A stretch of 64,000 bases of DNA from Tetragonia tetragonoides. Its lineage: Eukaryota; Streptophyta; Magnoliopsida; Caryophyllales; Aizoaceae. Under the pieces are notes generated by a model that ran no database searches, was not told the origin of the DNA, and saw only the letters and a program-made list of their open reading frames with translations. The DNA lies in assembly GCA_038025085.1 (NCBI GenBank), contig CM076153.1, positions 12,121,501 through 12,185,500 on the forward strand. The letters are read 5' to 3'. Positions 12,727-25,629 of the stretch are shown here, piece by piece (position 1 is the stretch's first letter; each line of letters starts with the position of its first letter). The position numbers and the translations under genes are program-made.

Positions 12727-13553
12727 TGGTTGTTTCTTTCTGTCACCGTATACGAAATTCAACATTCAGCATGAAGTGAATTTAAGTGGCCGAAGCATTG
12801 AAGATTATTGAATCGAATTAGAGACTAGCTGTGGCGTTCATAATTAGGGGTTTGTCTGACAAATTTCTGACAACTGATTGGATAACACAATAGTGCTTAT
12901 GAATTGCCTGAGAAACTTTTTACCATGACATAGTTTCTTTAGGTTACCCAATCTATGGCAGTTCTCATTTATGGCTGTGGCCATTGCTCTTGCTCCATTC
13001 AGAATGGCATATGAGAACCATCAAGTTGCAGTTGGAGCACACACTAACAAATTCATTTGTTGAAACTAGTGAAACCGGATCGATGTCCCTAAAACCTGTT
13101 AATGTCAGTCTCTGTATCATGGTACCTCTCTGAAACCCCGAGTGGAGTGGGGTGGGGTGGGGTGGGGTGGGGTGGGGGGAGAGAAGGTTGTGAATCATGT
13201 AAACGCAGGAACGCGCTGGGCAGGGTTGAGGGGATTATGAATGGCTTTCACAACACACTGAGAAATAAGGCAGAAGCACAGATTTATTTCCTGGTGTCAA
13301 TCTGGGTGATACAAGAGTGATACATTGGACTGCTAATCTAATAAGTGCAAACATATCCTGTGGGCTGTAGACAGAGCTTCTGCATTTACAACTGCCTACT
13401 CTTAAGTCTATCTAAGATCAAATAATTTAGAATTTCGATGATACAACAATACCACACACAAAGAAAGAGAAAAAGAAAAAAAGAAAAAGAAGCAACACAA
13501 AAAGTGCTCTATAAACTTTCCAACAGCAAAGAACTCCCAATTCTCATTTACTA
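12727..13553. other. Intergenic region between convergent genes (hydrolase and SQD1)
   Basis: Holds the 3' UTRs of two convergent genes. The only notable structure is the GGGGT array at 13148-13179, listed separately. No coding sequence recognised. Confidence 0.6.
13148..13179 (+). repeat. GGGGT pentanucleotide array, potential G-quadruplex
   Basis: Six near-perfect GGGGT units end in a run of six G. Four or more G-runs of at least four bases separated by a single T are a textbook intramolecular G-quadruplex sequence on the + strand. It lies between the 3' ends of two converging genes. Confidence 0.85.
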
Positions 13554-15858
<2,305 letters not shown>

Positions 15859-16672
15859 TCATTTTCTCCAAAGCAATCTGTCACATCTCCAACAGATTGA
15901 TTTTTTTTATAAGAGCAATCATCCAAATCTCATGCAATGGTGCTCCCTAAGGTTATGGTTCATACTTGACAAAACAAGAATCTGGCATATTACATCACGG
16001 ATACAGCAACTACCTAATTAAAAAATGTATGTATGCAGCGGGCGGAATCCATACTTAAAAGCCATATAAGGGATGAGGTGGAGTTTCTAAACAGAATATC
16101 TTGACATAAGCTATTATCATCTACAATTTGAGGGGAATGGATTCTTGTGGAAGGCATGTGGGTAGAGTTCAAGATTTTTGGATTGATAAGGTTTGTAGGT
16201 ATACAAAGGAAACAAAGTATAAATACAAGACTTGTGAGTTTGTTCCGAAAATAACTGTCTAGCTTCAAAAAGGGCATGCATTTGAAAAGTGGAACAATTA
16301 CACAATGAGGACTATGTTACTCCCAATAGGCTACAAGTATCCATGATATGACTTTCATCACAGGAACCTATGGTTCATGAGAGAGATTATCACCTGCTGA
16401 AGTAAGCAAGCTGAGGTGGCAGCTGCTTGCTGGAGAACTCACAATTCTACAAGGTGCTGAGGTGGTAGAATATAAGGGAAATCCACCTACTCAGCGCGAG
16501 AGAGAATTAGCATGAGATTGCTCTGTAAGCTCACTTGTAAAGCTCAGAACATTCGCACAAAGAGATAGTGCTCTCGTTTCCCTCATTTCCTCTGCTTTCC
16601 TCTCCTAAATTCTTGGCTGGTTAACTGAATAAGCTATTCTCATTATCAATTTCTTGTGATCTCATTACCTTA

Positions 16673-16799
16673 GGTTCTGTTCATTTCAACGGAACGATGC
16701 AGAGACAAAATGGAATACGAATGGAACGGAATACAGAACGGAACAACGCTTGGGGAGCAGAACGGGACGAAGCATGGAGATAGTGAAAAGAACAAGGTC
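16673..16799. mobile_element. Harbinger/Tourist-like MITE, 127 bp, in the SQD1 leader intron
   Basis: Flanked by TTA on both sides (16670-16672, 16800-16802), with inverted ends GGTTCTGTTCATTTC and its diverged complement GAAAAGAACAAGGTC. The interior is full of GGAAC/GGAATAC words. It is the same family, in opposite orientation, as the element at 25474-25629. TTA duplications and short G-rich ends are typical of PIF/Harbinger MITEs. Confidence 0.75.
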
Positions 16800-17192
16800 T
16801 TAGTGCTAGTCAAGGTATGGTGTGATCAATTTATTGTTGGTAAAGATAATTTGTTAGTCAATTTTTTATTGTTCATCATTGTTAGGTGAAATTTAGTTCA
16901 TACCAGTCATTAAGATCAAATATCAAAGACATTATCAATTCAACAATTTCAAAATAATCAAATCCCGATTCCTATTTCAATTCTCATATCAAAACCCTAG
17001 AATTAAAATCTCAATGAAACAAAAAAAATCAAAAATAAGAGAAGGGAGGATAGAGAAATACCGTGGATAAGGAGTTGAGGCGACAGGAACCCTTCACCGA
17101 GGGCTGAATTGGGGTGATTGGTTTAGCTGAGAAAATTGAAAGAGAGAGACTGAGATATACAAAGATGAGAAAATAAGAGGATGAACCATAAA

Positions 17193-17195
<3 letters not shown>

Positions 17196-17238
<43 letters not shown>
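17196..17238. repeat. GA/CT microsatellite in the SQD1 leader
   Basis: About 21 GA units on the + strand, hence CT on the SQD1 sense strand. It lies in the probable 5' leader exon. Confidence 0.9.
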
Positions 17239-17241
<3 letters not shown>

Positions 17242-17250
17242 CCAAACCAT

Positions 17251-19180
17251 TTCTTCTCTCTACAAACAAAAATACCCAGAAACAACCATTTGGTAAAACA
17301 CTGACATTTTAACAAACACAAAACAGGCATAGCAAGATTTCAGTATAGATCACATAAAGCAATCATCTTTCACCGACCCACTTCATCTCTAGCTATGTTA
17401 CATACAAATCAAACTTCGAATTTTGTAAAATAAATGGGATAATTGAGCTAATCATAATTCATACAGACAAAGTAACTGAACTAGTTCAAAGCAAAAAGTA
17501 GTGTTACCTGGTATAGAAGATTATATCACCGAGAAATAACCAGAATTTCTCACAAAAAAAAAGAATGGATTTTTTGAACAGAGAAGGTAAGAAAGTGAGG
17601 TGGTGTTCAGAAATGTTGGTAGGATAGTATCTCCATAGTTTTTGAGCTTTAGCTTTCCGCATATAATGGAGTATCCAACATTTGAAACGGATATTCTTCT
17701 GTTTGTTATCTAATGTGGGTATGATGATTGATGAGTGTGTAAAGTGGGAATTGACAAAGACCATGGCAATGGCTTTGGAAGCCCAAGCCCATTGTTGGCC
17801 AGGACCCATGGTGGAGATGATTTTTGAAGCCATGGCCTTTTTTGGGAGCACGCATGCAATAGCCATCAAGTCACAACCCGTATTGTGTGGACTTAGTCCA
17901 CCATAGATCAATATTTTTAAATATAAAAGGTATTTTAAAAAAAGATTTGGTCTCTTGGTCCATCGCGTACTAAAAGTCCACACAAAAATTTGCACATGAC
18001 GTCATATGTATTGGGCGAGCCAACCCAATCTAATACGCTAGCAAACTAGACCTTCTCGACAAAGATAATAAAGGATAATTTATTTTTCTATGGATGGAAA
18101 TTTGAACTCATGACGTGTTTAAACTGCTGATTTTGTTACTACTTGAGAAGGATAGAAACTTGGAATTAGGGTTGTACACGTGTTGGTGTCTTCATGAGCG
18201 GCTTGCAAACATGTTCGGTTAACACGATATTAAACGAGTCGAGTACGAGTATTTATTCAATGGTTGTTTGACAAATGAGCTGAACACAAGCACCACTTAC
18301 TGGGTTCTTTAAATATTTTGTTGGGTTGTAGCGCCTTCAAAGCTAATGTACTTGTGATTGGCTTGTAAACATACTTGGTTAAAACTCATTCGATGATAAA
18401 CAAATATGTACGGGATACCAATATAATCCTCATTCAATAAACAAGCCAAATACAAGCATATCGATACTAGGTTTTGCTAGGCACGTTCACATTTCTAATT
18501 GGATATCATAACTTTCTTTAGAGTTTAATTAGACCTTTGATAGGAAAAAAATATTTGTATACTCCTACTTCCTAGAGATAAAGTTAGGGCATAAGATACT
18601 ATGGGCTAAAGTATGAGCGCGTACCTTCCCAGACACAATACCATTGAGAATCAAGAAGACAGAATCTTGATACATACGGATGATACCACTTTCAACTTCT
18701 ATTACCAACGAAATATGGATTCGATTTTTATTACCCAAAATTTAAGATCCGATCTTCATCCCCAAACTATAAGTACTCTTTACCACTATAATAATAACAA
18801 AAGATTTCCACCTCATATTAATTTTTGTGTAATAATAACAATCTATATATATACTTTTCTACTAAAACAATAACCGGCTAACATCATCTATGCACACATG
18901 GCAGTCTGTCAATGAAAATTTTCCCGCCTAAAGCAATTATGACATCAGCTTTATTTTATTTATTTTCTATTTTTTACCTCCAATTACTATATTTTCGGAT
19001 GAGAACTGTTTACTCGCTGGACTTTCTAAGCTACTTCCTACTTTTTTGCTTGGTACATCTAGCGCCTAGCAGTTTGTTAGAAATTTGAATTTTTTTTTTT
19101 TTGATAAGATAGAAATTTGAAAATTGAGCCCTTTTAACACACTCCTCTCTTCAATTAGATTTCCTGGCGGTCGACTATTC
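17251..19180. other. Intergenic region upstream of SQD1
   Basis: The first part is the SQD1 promoter. The stretch 18190-18480 has repeated words such as ACGAGTCGAGTACGAG, AACATGTTCGGTT and AACATACTTGGTT, which look like degenerate ends of a non-autonomous element, but no boundaries can be fixed. No convincing coding sequence. Confidence 0.4.
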
Positions 19181-19465
19181 TTTGCTTTCTCTCTCCTCAA
19201 TGGCTATGGCGTTCAGGAAAGCCCCCTGCTCCCATCATTTACATGTTTCTCATTTCTCCTTTTTTTTTTTTTTTTTTTTTTTTTTAAGTTAGAAGTTGGG
19301 CATATTCTGTTTTCTGTTCGAACTTAAGTATTTAAGGTATGGAAACTTAAGATATCCAAGTTTACTCCTGACGTATTCATCTCCCTCGCTCTTCATCTTC
19401 CTGTCTGCAATACGCTTCTCTCAAGACCCCTTACCTCCGCAACAACTAATCAGGTAAGAAAATTG

Positions 19466-20261
19466 TGTTGGGGAAAGCACACAAATACACAAGCGGAAGC
19501 AACAAAGACTTTTTCCCCGGTTGTGATGCAAAGATGAGCAATAACCAATTCAAGCAACCAAACAATATTGAACCAAAATGACAGCAGCAAATGGAACTAT
19601 AAATCAGCCCAAAAACAGTAAATAAACAAGGAGACGCAAGGATTTACGTGGAAACCCCGATGTGGGGAAAAAACCACGGGACCGTTAACAAACGGTGCCA
19701 AAACCTCCACTAATCAACAAATTAACAAGTGGGTACAACAATAGTTCTTCCCTAGATCAACTAGAGGTATTCACAATCATCAAGGATCAACCTTGGCACA
19801 ACAAGTCTCCCAAATCATCACCCAAAAGAGTGGAAATACAATTTCGTATAAAATAAGAGCTGAATTTAGAAAACTGAGTTAGAGAGCTCCAAATGAAATT
19901 CTGACCGTTGGATTTGAAGAGGGGGATGTCAGGAACAACGTGCTAAAATCTCGCGACGATCGGAGTTCGTTTGGTCGTCGATCGGGGCGGATTTCTGGGC
20001 TGCCAGCACCAAAATTCGTGGGTGGCTCCTCTTCTCTCTCTCCTCTTCTCTTCTAGACTTTTCTCCTGAATTTTTTGAGTGTCTAGGCTTTCTCTCTCTT
20101 GCACTCAGCCCTTCTAACCTTTTGGCTTATAAGGGAAGCCACTTGTGAGTGAATATACGAAATTGCCCTTCACTTAAACATCATATGGATAACCCATATG
20201 GTAAGCAAATATATCCCAAATTAATTGGGTTCTTCCTCCATGTAGGAGGGATACTCCAACA
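19466..20261 (-). repeat. 3' LTR of the copia element
   Basis: 796 bp, bounded by TGTTGG and CCAACA, preceded on the + strand by the target duplication AATTG. Identical by eye to the other LTR. Because the element reads on the - strand, this is its downstream LTR and would supply polyadenylation. Confidence 0.95.
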
Positions 20262-20279
20262 AATCTCCCCCTCACTCCT
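20262..20279 (-). other. Polypurine tract of the copia element
   Basis: On the - strand AGGAGTGAGGGGGAGATT directly abuts the 3' LTR. It is almost all purine and serves as the plus-strand primer. It follows the gag-pol stop codon immediately. Confidence 0.85.
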
Positions 20280-23200
20280 ACATGGGGGGCTCGACCAAGC
20301 CCGCAATCTTTCTACAAACAAGAAGTTTCTCCTTAGGCAAGGCCTTCGTCAACATGTCCGATCCGTTGAGATCGGTGTGAATCTTCACAAGCTCAAATGA
20401 CTTGTCTTCTACCGCTTCTCGAATCCAATGATACCTCCTCCGTATGTGTTTGGTTCGGGAATGGTAGGCTGCATTCTTGGCAAGGTGGATGGCACTTTGA
20501 CTATCACAATAAAGAGGGTACTTGTCTTGTTTCAAACCCAACTCCTCTAGAAAATCTCTCATCCAAATAAACTCCTTGCCAGCTTCAACCGCTGCCATAT
20601 ACTCAGATTCTGTGGTAGACAGAGCAACACACTTTTGCAATTTTGATTGCCATGAAACAGCTCCCCCTGCAATTGTCATCAAGTATCCGGAGGTAGACTT
20701 ACTAGCATCAATATCACCCGACAAATCAGCATCTGTGTAGCCATCTAACACAGGTTGTCCGGGACCAAAGCATAAACACACTCTAGAAGTACCTCTGAGA
20801 TACCGCATGATCCACTTTACTGCTGCCCAATGCTCCTTACCAGGATTAGACATGAACCTGCTAACAACCCCAATGGCATGTGCAATGTCTGGCCTAGTGC
20901 ATACCATGGCATACATCAAACTCCCCACGGCGGATGCATAAGGCACCGTCATCATCTCTTTCTTGTCATTCTCACTTGTAGGACACTGGCTGGAGCTTAG
21001 CTTCATGTGACCTGCAAGTGGCGAGCTCACGGGTTTAGCTTTGTCCATCTTGAACCTCTCTAGCAGCTTCTGGATGTAACTCTCTTGTGATAGCCATATC
21101 TTCTTGTTCTTCCTATCACGAGAGATACGCATGCCCAAAATTTGCTTTGCAGGGCCAAGGTCCTTCATTGCAAAGGACTTGCTCAAGGCACTCTTCAGGT
21201 TGGCAATCTTCTCCTTATCCTGTCCAACAATCAACATGTCATCCACATAAAGTAAGAGAATGAGAAAATCACCTCCGGCGTAATGCTTCACAAACACACA
21301 TGAATCTGCATGTGTCTTGTGGAAACTGTGGTCTTTCATGAAAGACTCAAACTTCTTGTACCATTGTCGAGGTGCTTGTTTCAAGCCATATAAACTCTTT
21401 TTCAAACGGCATACAAGCTTCTCACTTCCCTTCTCTTGGAAACCTTCTGGTTGCTCCATGTAGATTTCCTCCTCTAAGTCACCATGGAGGAAAGCAGTCT
21501 TCACATCAAGTTGTTCCAACTCCAAATCCATGCTAGCAGCTAAGCCAAGAACAACTCTAACAGAAGACATCTTTACAACTGGAGAGAAAATCTCTTCAAA
21601 GTCTATGCCTTTCTTTTGACCTGAGCCTTTCACCACCAAACGTGCCTTGTACCTAGGTGGTGAACCATCTTCTCCAGTTTTCAGTCTGTACACCCATTTG
21701 TTCTTGAGTGCTCTCTTGCCCTTAGACAACTCCACTAAGTCATATGTGTGGTTCTCATGCAAGGATTTCATCTCATCTTGCATGGCATTATACCACTCCT
21801 TGCAGTGCTCATGTGACATAGCCTCCTCATAGCTTTCAGGTTCTCCCCCGTCGGTCATCAACACATACTCATCTGCTGGATATTTAGAGGTAGGCTGTCT
21901 CTCTCTGGTGGATCTTCTCAACTGTGGTTCTGGTTGTACATGGGGTTCTTCTTCATGTGTATGATCTGGTGGTGGCTGAACATCATCACCATCATCACTG
22001 TTATGATCATCATTGCCATCTTCCTGTTGTTCTCCCCCTTGAACTCTAGGAGTTACTTCAGGAAATATTGGATCTGAGTTGGCGCTGTCACTAGGAGAAG
22101 GCTCTGGTTGTTTCTTCTTCTCACAATCTGCAAAGGTTTTGTCTTCAAAGAACACTACATCTCTGCTTCTAATCACTTTCCTGCTAACTGGATTCCACAA
22201 TCTGTACCCAAACTCATCCTCTGAGTACCCTAGGAAGATGCATGGCTTTGTCTTGCTATCAAGCTTGGACCTCTCATCTCTGGGAATATGAACATATGCA
22301 AGGCACCCAAAGACTCTCAGGTGGCTGAATGATACCTCTTTACCAGTCCATACTCTCTGCGGAACATCTCCATTAAGAGGAACTGAAGGTGACCGGTTGA
22401 TGAGGTACACTGTTGTAAACATTGCCTCGGCCCAAAAAATCCTAGGCAGCTTCGCATGAGAGAGCATACATCGAATTCTTTCTTCAATTGTTCTGTTCAT
22501 TCTCTCTGCAAGTCCATTCAGCTGAGGTGTCTTGGGAACTGTCTTCTCAAGCCTGATGCCCTGTACTTTGCAATACTCTTCAAATGGACCCCTGTACTCT
22601 CCACCATTGTCAGCTCTAACACACTTGAGCTTCCGGCCTGTTTCTCTCTCAACTCTGGCCTGGAACTGCTTGAAAAACTGTAGTACCTGGTCTTTGGTTT
22701 TCAACACAAAAGCCCACAGTTTTCTAGAATAATCATCAATAAAAGTAACAAAATAAAGTGCACCGCTATGTGACTTAGTATCCATAGAACATACATCAGT
22801 GTGAACAAGATCTAATGCATGTTTTCTTCTAGATGGGGGACGAGTATGAAATGCTGCCCTATGTTGTTTTCCAGCTAAACAATCAACACAGGGTTTCAAG
22901 GACATACCTTGAACATCAGGAAGGAGTTGCTTCTTAGCAAGCATTTGCATACCTCTTTCACTCATGTGACCAAGTCTCTTGTGCCATAACTCGCTGGAGG
23001 AATCATCAACTGCGTGTACTTCTCCTTTGCACAACTTAGCTTGCATCACATACAAGGATCTCTGCTTGCTCCCACGAGCCACAATCAAACTTCCTTTGAT
23101 AAGCTTGCACTTTCCACCACCAAAGTTGCTGGAGTAACCAGCATCATCGAGCAACCCAGGAGATATCAAATTCAGCCGAATGTCTGGAACATGTCGGACA

Positions 23201-24288
23201 TCTCTCAACACCAAACTGCAACCTGTGGATGTCTCCAAACACACTGTACCCATGCCTACAATCTTGGATGAGCCATCATTCCCCATCTTTACATAGCCAA
23301 AGTCACCGCTGGTGTAAGATGAGAAGTAATCTTGGTGCGAGGTTAGATGAAACGAAGCACCCGTGTCAATCACCCAAGTACAATCATCACTATCTAGATT
23401 TAGGCAATGGTCACCAATAAAAAATAATTCATCACTTGTTGCAATTGCAGTGGTGTTGTTATCTTTCTCTTCTTGTTGTTGCCCGAATGTCTCACCCTTT
23501 TCTTTCCTTTCTCTGGACTTGTCTCTCTTCATTTTCCTGCAATGTTTTTGAATGTGGCCTGGCTTATCACAATAGTGGCAAATGATCTTACCCTTTGATT
23601 TTGATCTCCCCCTGGACTTGTCTCTATGCTGGGGATATCGAGTCTTACTTCTTCCCCTGCTTGATTCTTGTGTCACATTAGCCTCTGGTTGTGTGGAGGA
23701 ACTCATTTCCTTCCTTCTAGTTTCTTCATTCAACAAACTAGCTTTGACAATTTCCATTGTCAGCGTGCCCTCTGGTGCGGAGTTGCTAAGTGATACAAAT
23801 AGAGTGTCCCAGCTTTCTGGCAATGAGCAAAGTAGTAGCAATGCCTGCAGCTCATCATCTAAATTCATCTTCATTGCAGACAACTTGTTAATCAAACTTT
23901 GAAATTCATTCAAGTGAACTACTATGCTATCACCATCTTTATATTCCAGTTTCACAAGTTTTCTAATCAATGACGCTTTACTCAAGGCATTCTTCCTTTC
24001 ATACATGGTCTCAAGTTTCTTCCAAAGAGTATAAGCATTCGTGTCATTGGCAATATGTTGGAGGACACTCATATCAACAAATTGTCTAATTGTTCCAACG
24101 GCTTTACGGTTCAATATTTTCCACTCACTTTCAACAACACCAGTTGGTATGGTTGCATTTAAAATTGGTTCATACAAATCCTTCACATAAAGGATATCCT
24201 CCATTTTAGTTTTCCACACGGAGTAATTTCCAGAATTCAAACTAATCATTCCGTGCACACCAGATTTTTCATCCATCTTTAACAACAC
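20278..24288 (-). CDS. Copia Gag-Pol polyprotein
   Basis: Single open frame of 1336 aa with no stop or frameshift, ending beside the polypurine tract. The N-terminal ~200 residues are a copia Gag (UBN2-type) region. A zinc knuckle of CX2CX4HX4C form, CHYCDKPGHIQKHC, sits at 237-250. An aspartic protease DTGA follows at 308-311, then a pre-integrase HH-CC region (HKRLGHM...CVDCLAGK) and an integrase core with the DDE Asp in HTDVCSMDTKS. Next come a copia reverse transcriptase with the YVDDML box and RNase H with DADLSGDIDASKS and TTESEYMA. The first ATG gives MLLKMDEKSG; the Met at position 5 is an equally good start. The polyprotein is cut by its own protease and the products copy and integrate the element from cytoplasmic particles. 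It looks fully intact. Confidence 0.97.
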   Translation of the reverse strand: MLLKMDEKSGVHGMISLNSGNYSVWKTKMEDILYVKDLYEPILNATIPTGVVESEWKILNRKAVGTIRQFVDMSVLQHIANDTNAYTLWKKLETMYERKNALSKASLIRKLVKLEYKDGDSIVVHLNEFQSLINKLSAMKMNLDDELQALLLLCSLPESWDTLFVSLSNSAPEGTLTMEIVKASLLNEETRRKEMSSSTQPEANVTQESSRGRSKTRYPQHRDKSRGRSKSKGKIICHYCDKPGHIQKHCRKMKRDKSRERKEKGETFGQQQEEKDNNTTAIATSDELFFIGDHCLNLDSDDCTWVIDTGASFHLTSHQDYFSSYTSGDFGYVKMGNDGSSKIVGMGTVCLETSTGCSLVLRDVRHVPDIRLNLISPGLLDDAGYSSNFGGGKCKLIKGSLIVARGSKQRSLYVMQAKLCKGEVHAVDDSSSELWHKRLGHMSERGMQMLAKKQLLPDVQGMSLKPCVDCLAGKQHRAAFHTRPPSRRKHALDLVHTDVCSMDTKSHSGALYFVTFIDDYSRKLWAFVLKTKDQVLQFFKQFQARVERETGRKLKCVRADNGGEYRGPFEEYCKVQGIRLEKTVPKTPQLNGLAERMNRTIEERIRCMLSHAKLPRIFWAEAMFTTVYLINRSPSVPLNGDVPQRVWTGKEVSFSHLRVFGCLAYVHIPRDERSKLDSKTKPCIFLGYSEDEFGYRLWNPVSRKVIRSRDVVFFEDKTFADCEKKKQPEPSPSDSANSDPIFPEVTPRVQGGEQQEDGNDDHNSDDGDDVQPPPDHTHEEEPHVQPEPQLRRSTRERQPTSKYPADEYVLMTDGGEPESYEEAMSHEHCKEWYNAMQDEMKSLHENHTYDLVELSKGKRALKNKWVYRLKTGEDGSPPRYKARLVVKGSGQKKGIDFEEIFSPVVKMSSVRVVLGLAASMDLELEQLDVKTAFLHGDLEEEIYMEQPEGFQEKGSEKLVCRLKKSLYGLKQAPRQWYKKFESFMKDHSFHKTHADSCVFVKHYAGGDFLILLLYVDDMLIVGQDKEKIANLKSALSKSFAMKDLGPAKQILGMRISRDRKNKKIWLSQESYIQKLLERFKMDKAKPVSSPLAGHMKLSSSQCPTSENDKKEMMTVPYASAVGSLMYAMVCTRPDIAHAIGVVSRFMSNPGKEHWAAVKWIMRYLRGTSRVCLCFGPGQPVLDGYTDADLSGDIDASKSTSGYLMTIAGGAVSWQSKLQKCVALSTTESEYMAAVEAGKEFIWMRDFLEELGLKQDKYPLYCDSQSAIHLAKNAAYHSRTKHIRRRYHWIREAVEDKSFELVKIHTDLNGSDMLTKALPKEKLLVCRKIAGLVEPPM

Positions 24289-24315
24289 AACAAATTCACA
24301 ATGACTCTAACCAAA

Positions 24316-24327
24316 GCTCTGATACCA
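24316..24327 (-). other. Primer-binding site (initiator tRNA-Met)
   Basis: On the - strand TGGTATCAGAGC lies three bases (TAG) inside the 5' LTR. This 12-mer matches the 3' end of plant initiator tRNA-Met and is the standard copia primer site. Confidence 0.95.
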
Positions 24328-24330
24328 CTA

Positions 24331-25126
24331 TGTTGGGGAAAGCACACAAATACACAAGCGGAAGCAACAAAGACTTTTTCCCCGGTTGTGATGCAAAGAT
24401 GAGCAATAACCAATTCAAGCAACCAAACAATATTGAACCAAAATGACAGCAGCAAATGGAACTATAAATCAGCCCAAAAACAGTAAATAAACAAGGAGAC
24501 GCAAGGATTTACGTGGAAACCCCGATGTGGGGAAAAAACCACGGGACCGTTAACAAACGGTGCCAAAACCTCCACTAATCAACAAATTAACAAGTGGGTA
24601 CAACAATAGTTCTTCCCTAGATCAACTAGAGGTATTCACAATCATCAAGGATCAACCTTGGCACAACAAGTCTCCCAAATCATCACCCAAAAGAGTGGAA
24701 ATACAATTTCGTATAAAATAAGAGCTGAATTTAGAAAACTGAGTTAGAGAGCTCCAAATGAAATTCTGACCGTTGGATTTGAAGAGGGGGATGTCAGGAA
24801 CAACGTGCTAAAATCTCGCGACGATCGGAGTTCGTTTGGTCGTCGATCGGGGCGGATTTCTGGGCTGCCAGCACCAAAATTCGTGGGTGGCTCCTCTTCT
24901 CTCTCTCCTCTTCTCTTCTAGACTTTTCTCCTGAATTTTTTGAGTGTCTAGGCTTTCTCTCTCTTGCACTCAGCCCTTCTAACCTTTTGGCTTATAAGGG
25001 AAGCCACTTGTGAGTGAATATACGAAATTGCCCTTCACTTAAACATCATATGGATAACCCATATGGTAAGCAAATATATCCCAAATTAATTGGGTTCTTC
25101 CTCCATGTAGGAGGGATACTCCAACA
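24331..25126 (-). repeat. 5' LTR of the copia element
   Basis: 796 bp, with the same ends as the other LTR and no visible differences from it. It is followed on the + strand by target duplication AATTG (25127-25131). A TATA-like CTTATAAG on the - strand at about 24991-25000 could be the element's promoter. Confidence 0.95.
24991..25000 (-). promoter_or_regulatory. Likely TATA box of the copia LTR promoter
   Basis: The - strand reads CCCTTATAAG within the 5' LTR, about 130 bases from its outer end, leaving room for an R-U5 segment. The same motif occurs in the 3' LTR. Confidence 0.5.
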
Positions 25127-25473
25127 AATTGAAACCCTAATTTTATAAACTTTCTCAATTTGGTTCAAATTCTATAGATTTGCATGATTGATGGGGAGCA
25201 TAATTGTTGAATTTTTTTGTTTGCAGAACAATTTTGATTTTTCGTATGGTAATCAATTGCACAAGAAAGGGGTTTGAATTTGAAACCTTTCATTTTTGTT
25301 TGCACCAAGGTTAGTCTTTAAGTGACGAGCTTCAACAATTCTCTCATTTTTTTTCTTTTTTTTTTTCTGGCCTGTGTTGAATATTTTGATTCTTCGTAAC
25401 TGTATGAGAAAATTCTTTGCATTGAATCAAAAACAAAAACCAACCTCTATGAGAAAGTTTTGTGCATTGCTTA

Positions 25474-25629
25474 GGCCCTGTTCTTTTCGTCGATTCCATG
25501 CTGCATTCCGTTCCGTTCCGTTCCGCGCCGCATTCTGTACTTCTTTTGTCTCACATATTTTTGAATTATCCGCGCCATTCCGTTCCGTTCCAATCCGTCC
25601 CGCACCATTCCGTTGAAGAGAACAGGGCC
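25474..25629. mobile_element. Harbinger/Tourist-like MITE, 156 bp
   Basis: Ends GGCCCTGTTCTTTTC and GAAGAGAACAGGGCC are inverted repeats with one mismatch over 15 bases, flanked by TTA on both sides (25471-25473, 25630-25632). The interior holds repeated CCGTT words (TTCCGTTCCGTTCCG). It is the same family as 16673-16799 and lies in the putative intron of the small gene described above. Confidence 0.85.

Larger units (their letters stand above)
19466..25126 (-). mobile_element. Complete Ty1/copia LTR retrotransposon
   Basis: 5661-bp element transcribed on the - strand. It has two 796-bp LTRs (TGTTGG...CCAACA) at 19466-20261 and 24331-25126 and a perfect 5-bp target duplication AATTG (19461-19465, 25127-25131). 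It carries a primer-binding site complementary to initiator tRNA-Met, a purine-rich tract before the 3' LTR and one uninterrupted gag-pol frame. By eye the two LTRs show no difference over their whole length, which implies a very recent insertion. The domain order (protease, integrase, reverse transcriptase, RNase H) is copia-type. Everything needed for autonomous movement is visible, though activity cannot be judged from sequence alone. Confidence 0.97.

Noticed and set aside
18613..18873. Open frame of 86 codons
   Set aside because: AT-rich, low complexity, no family resemblance.
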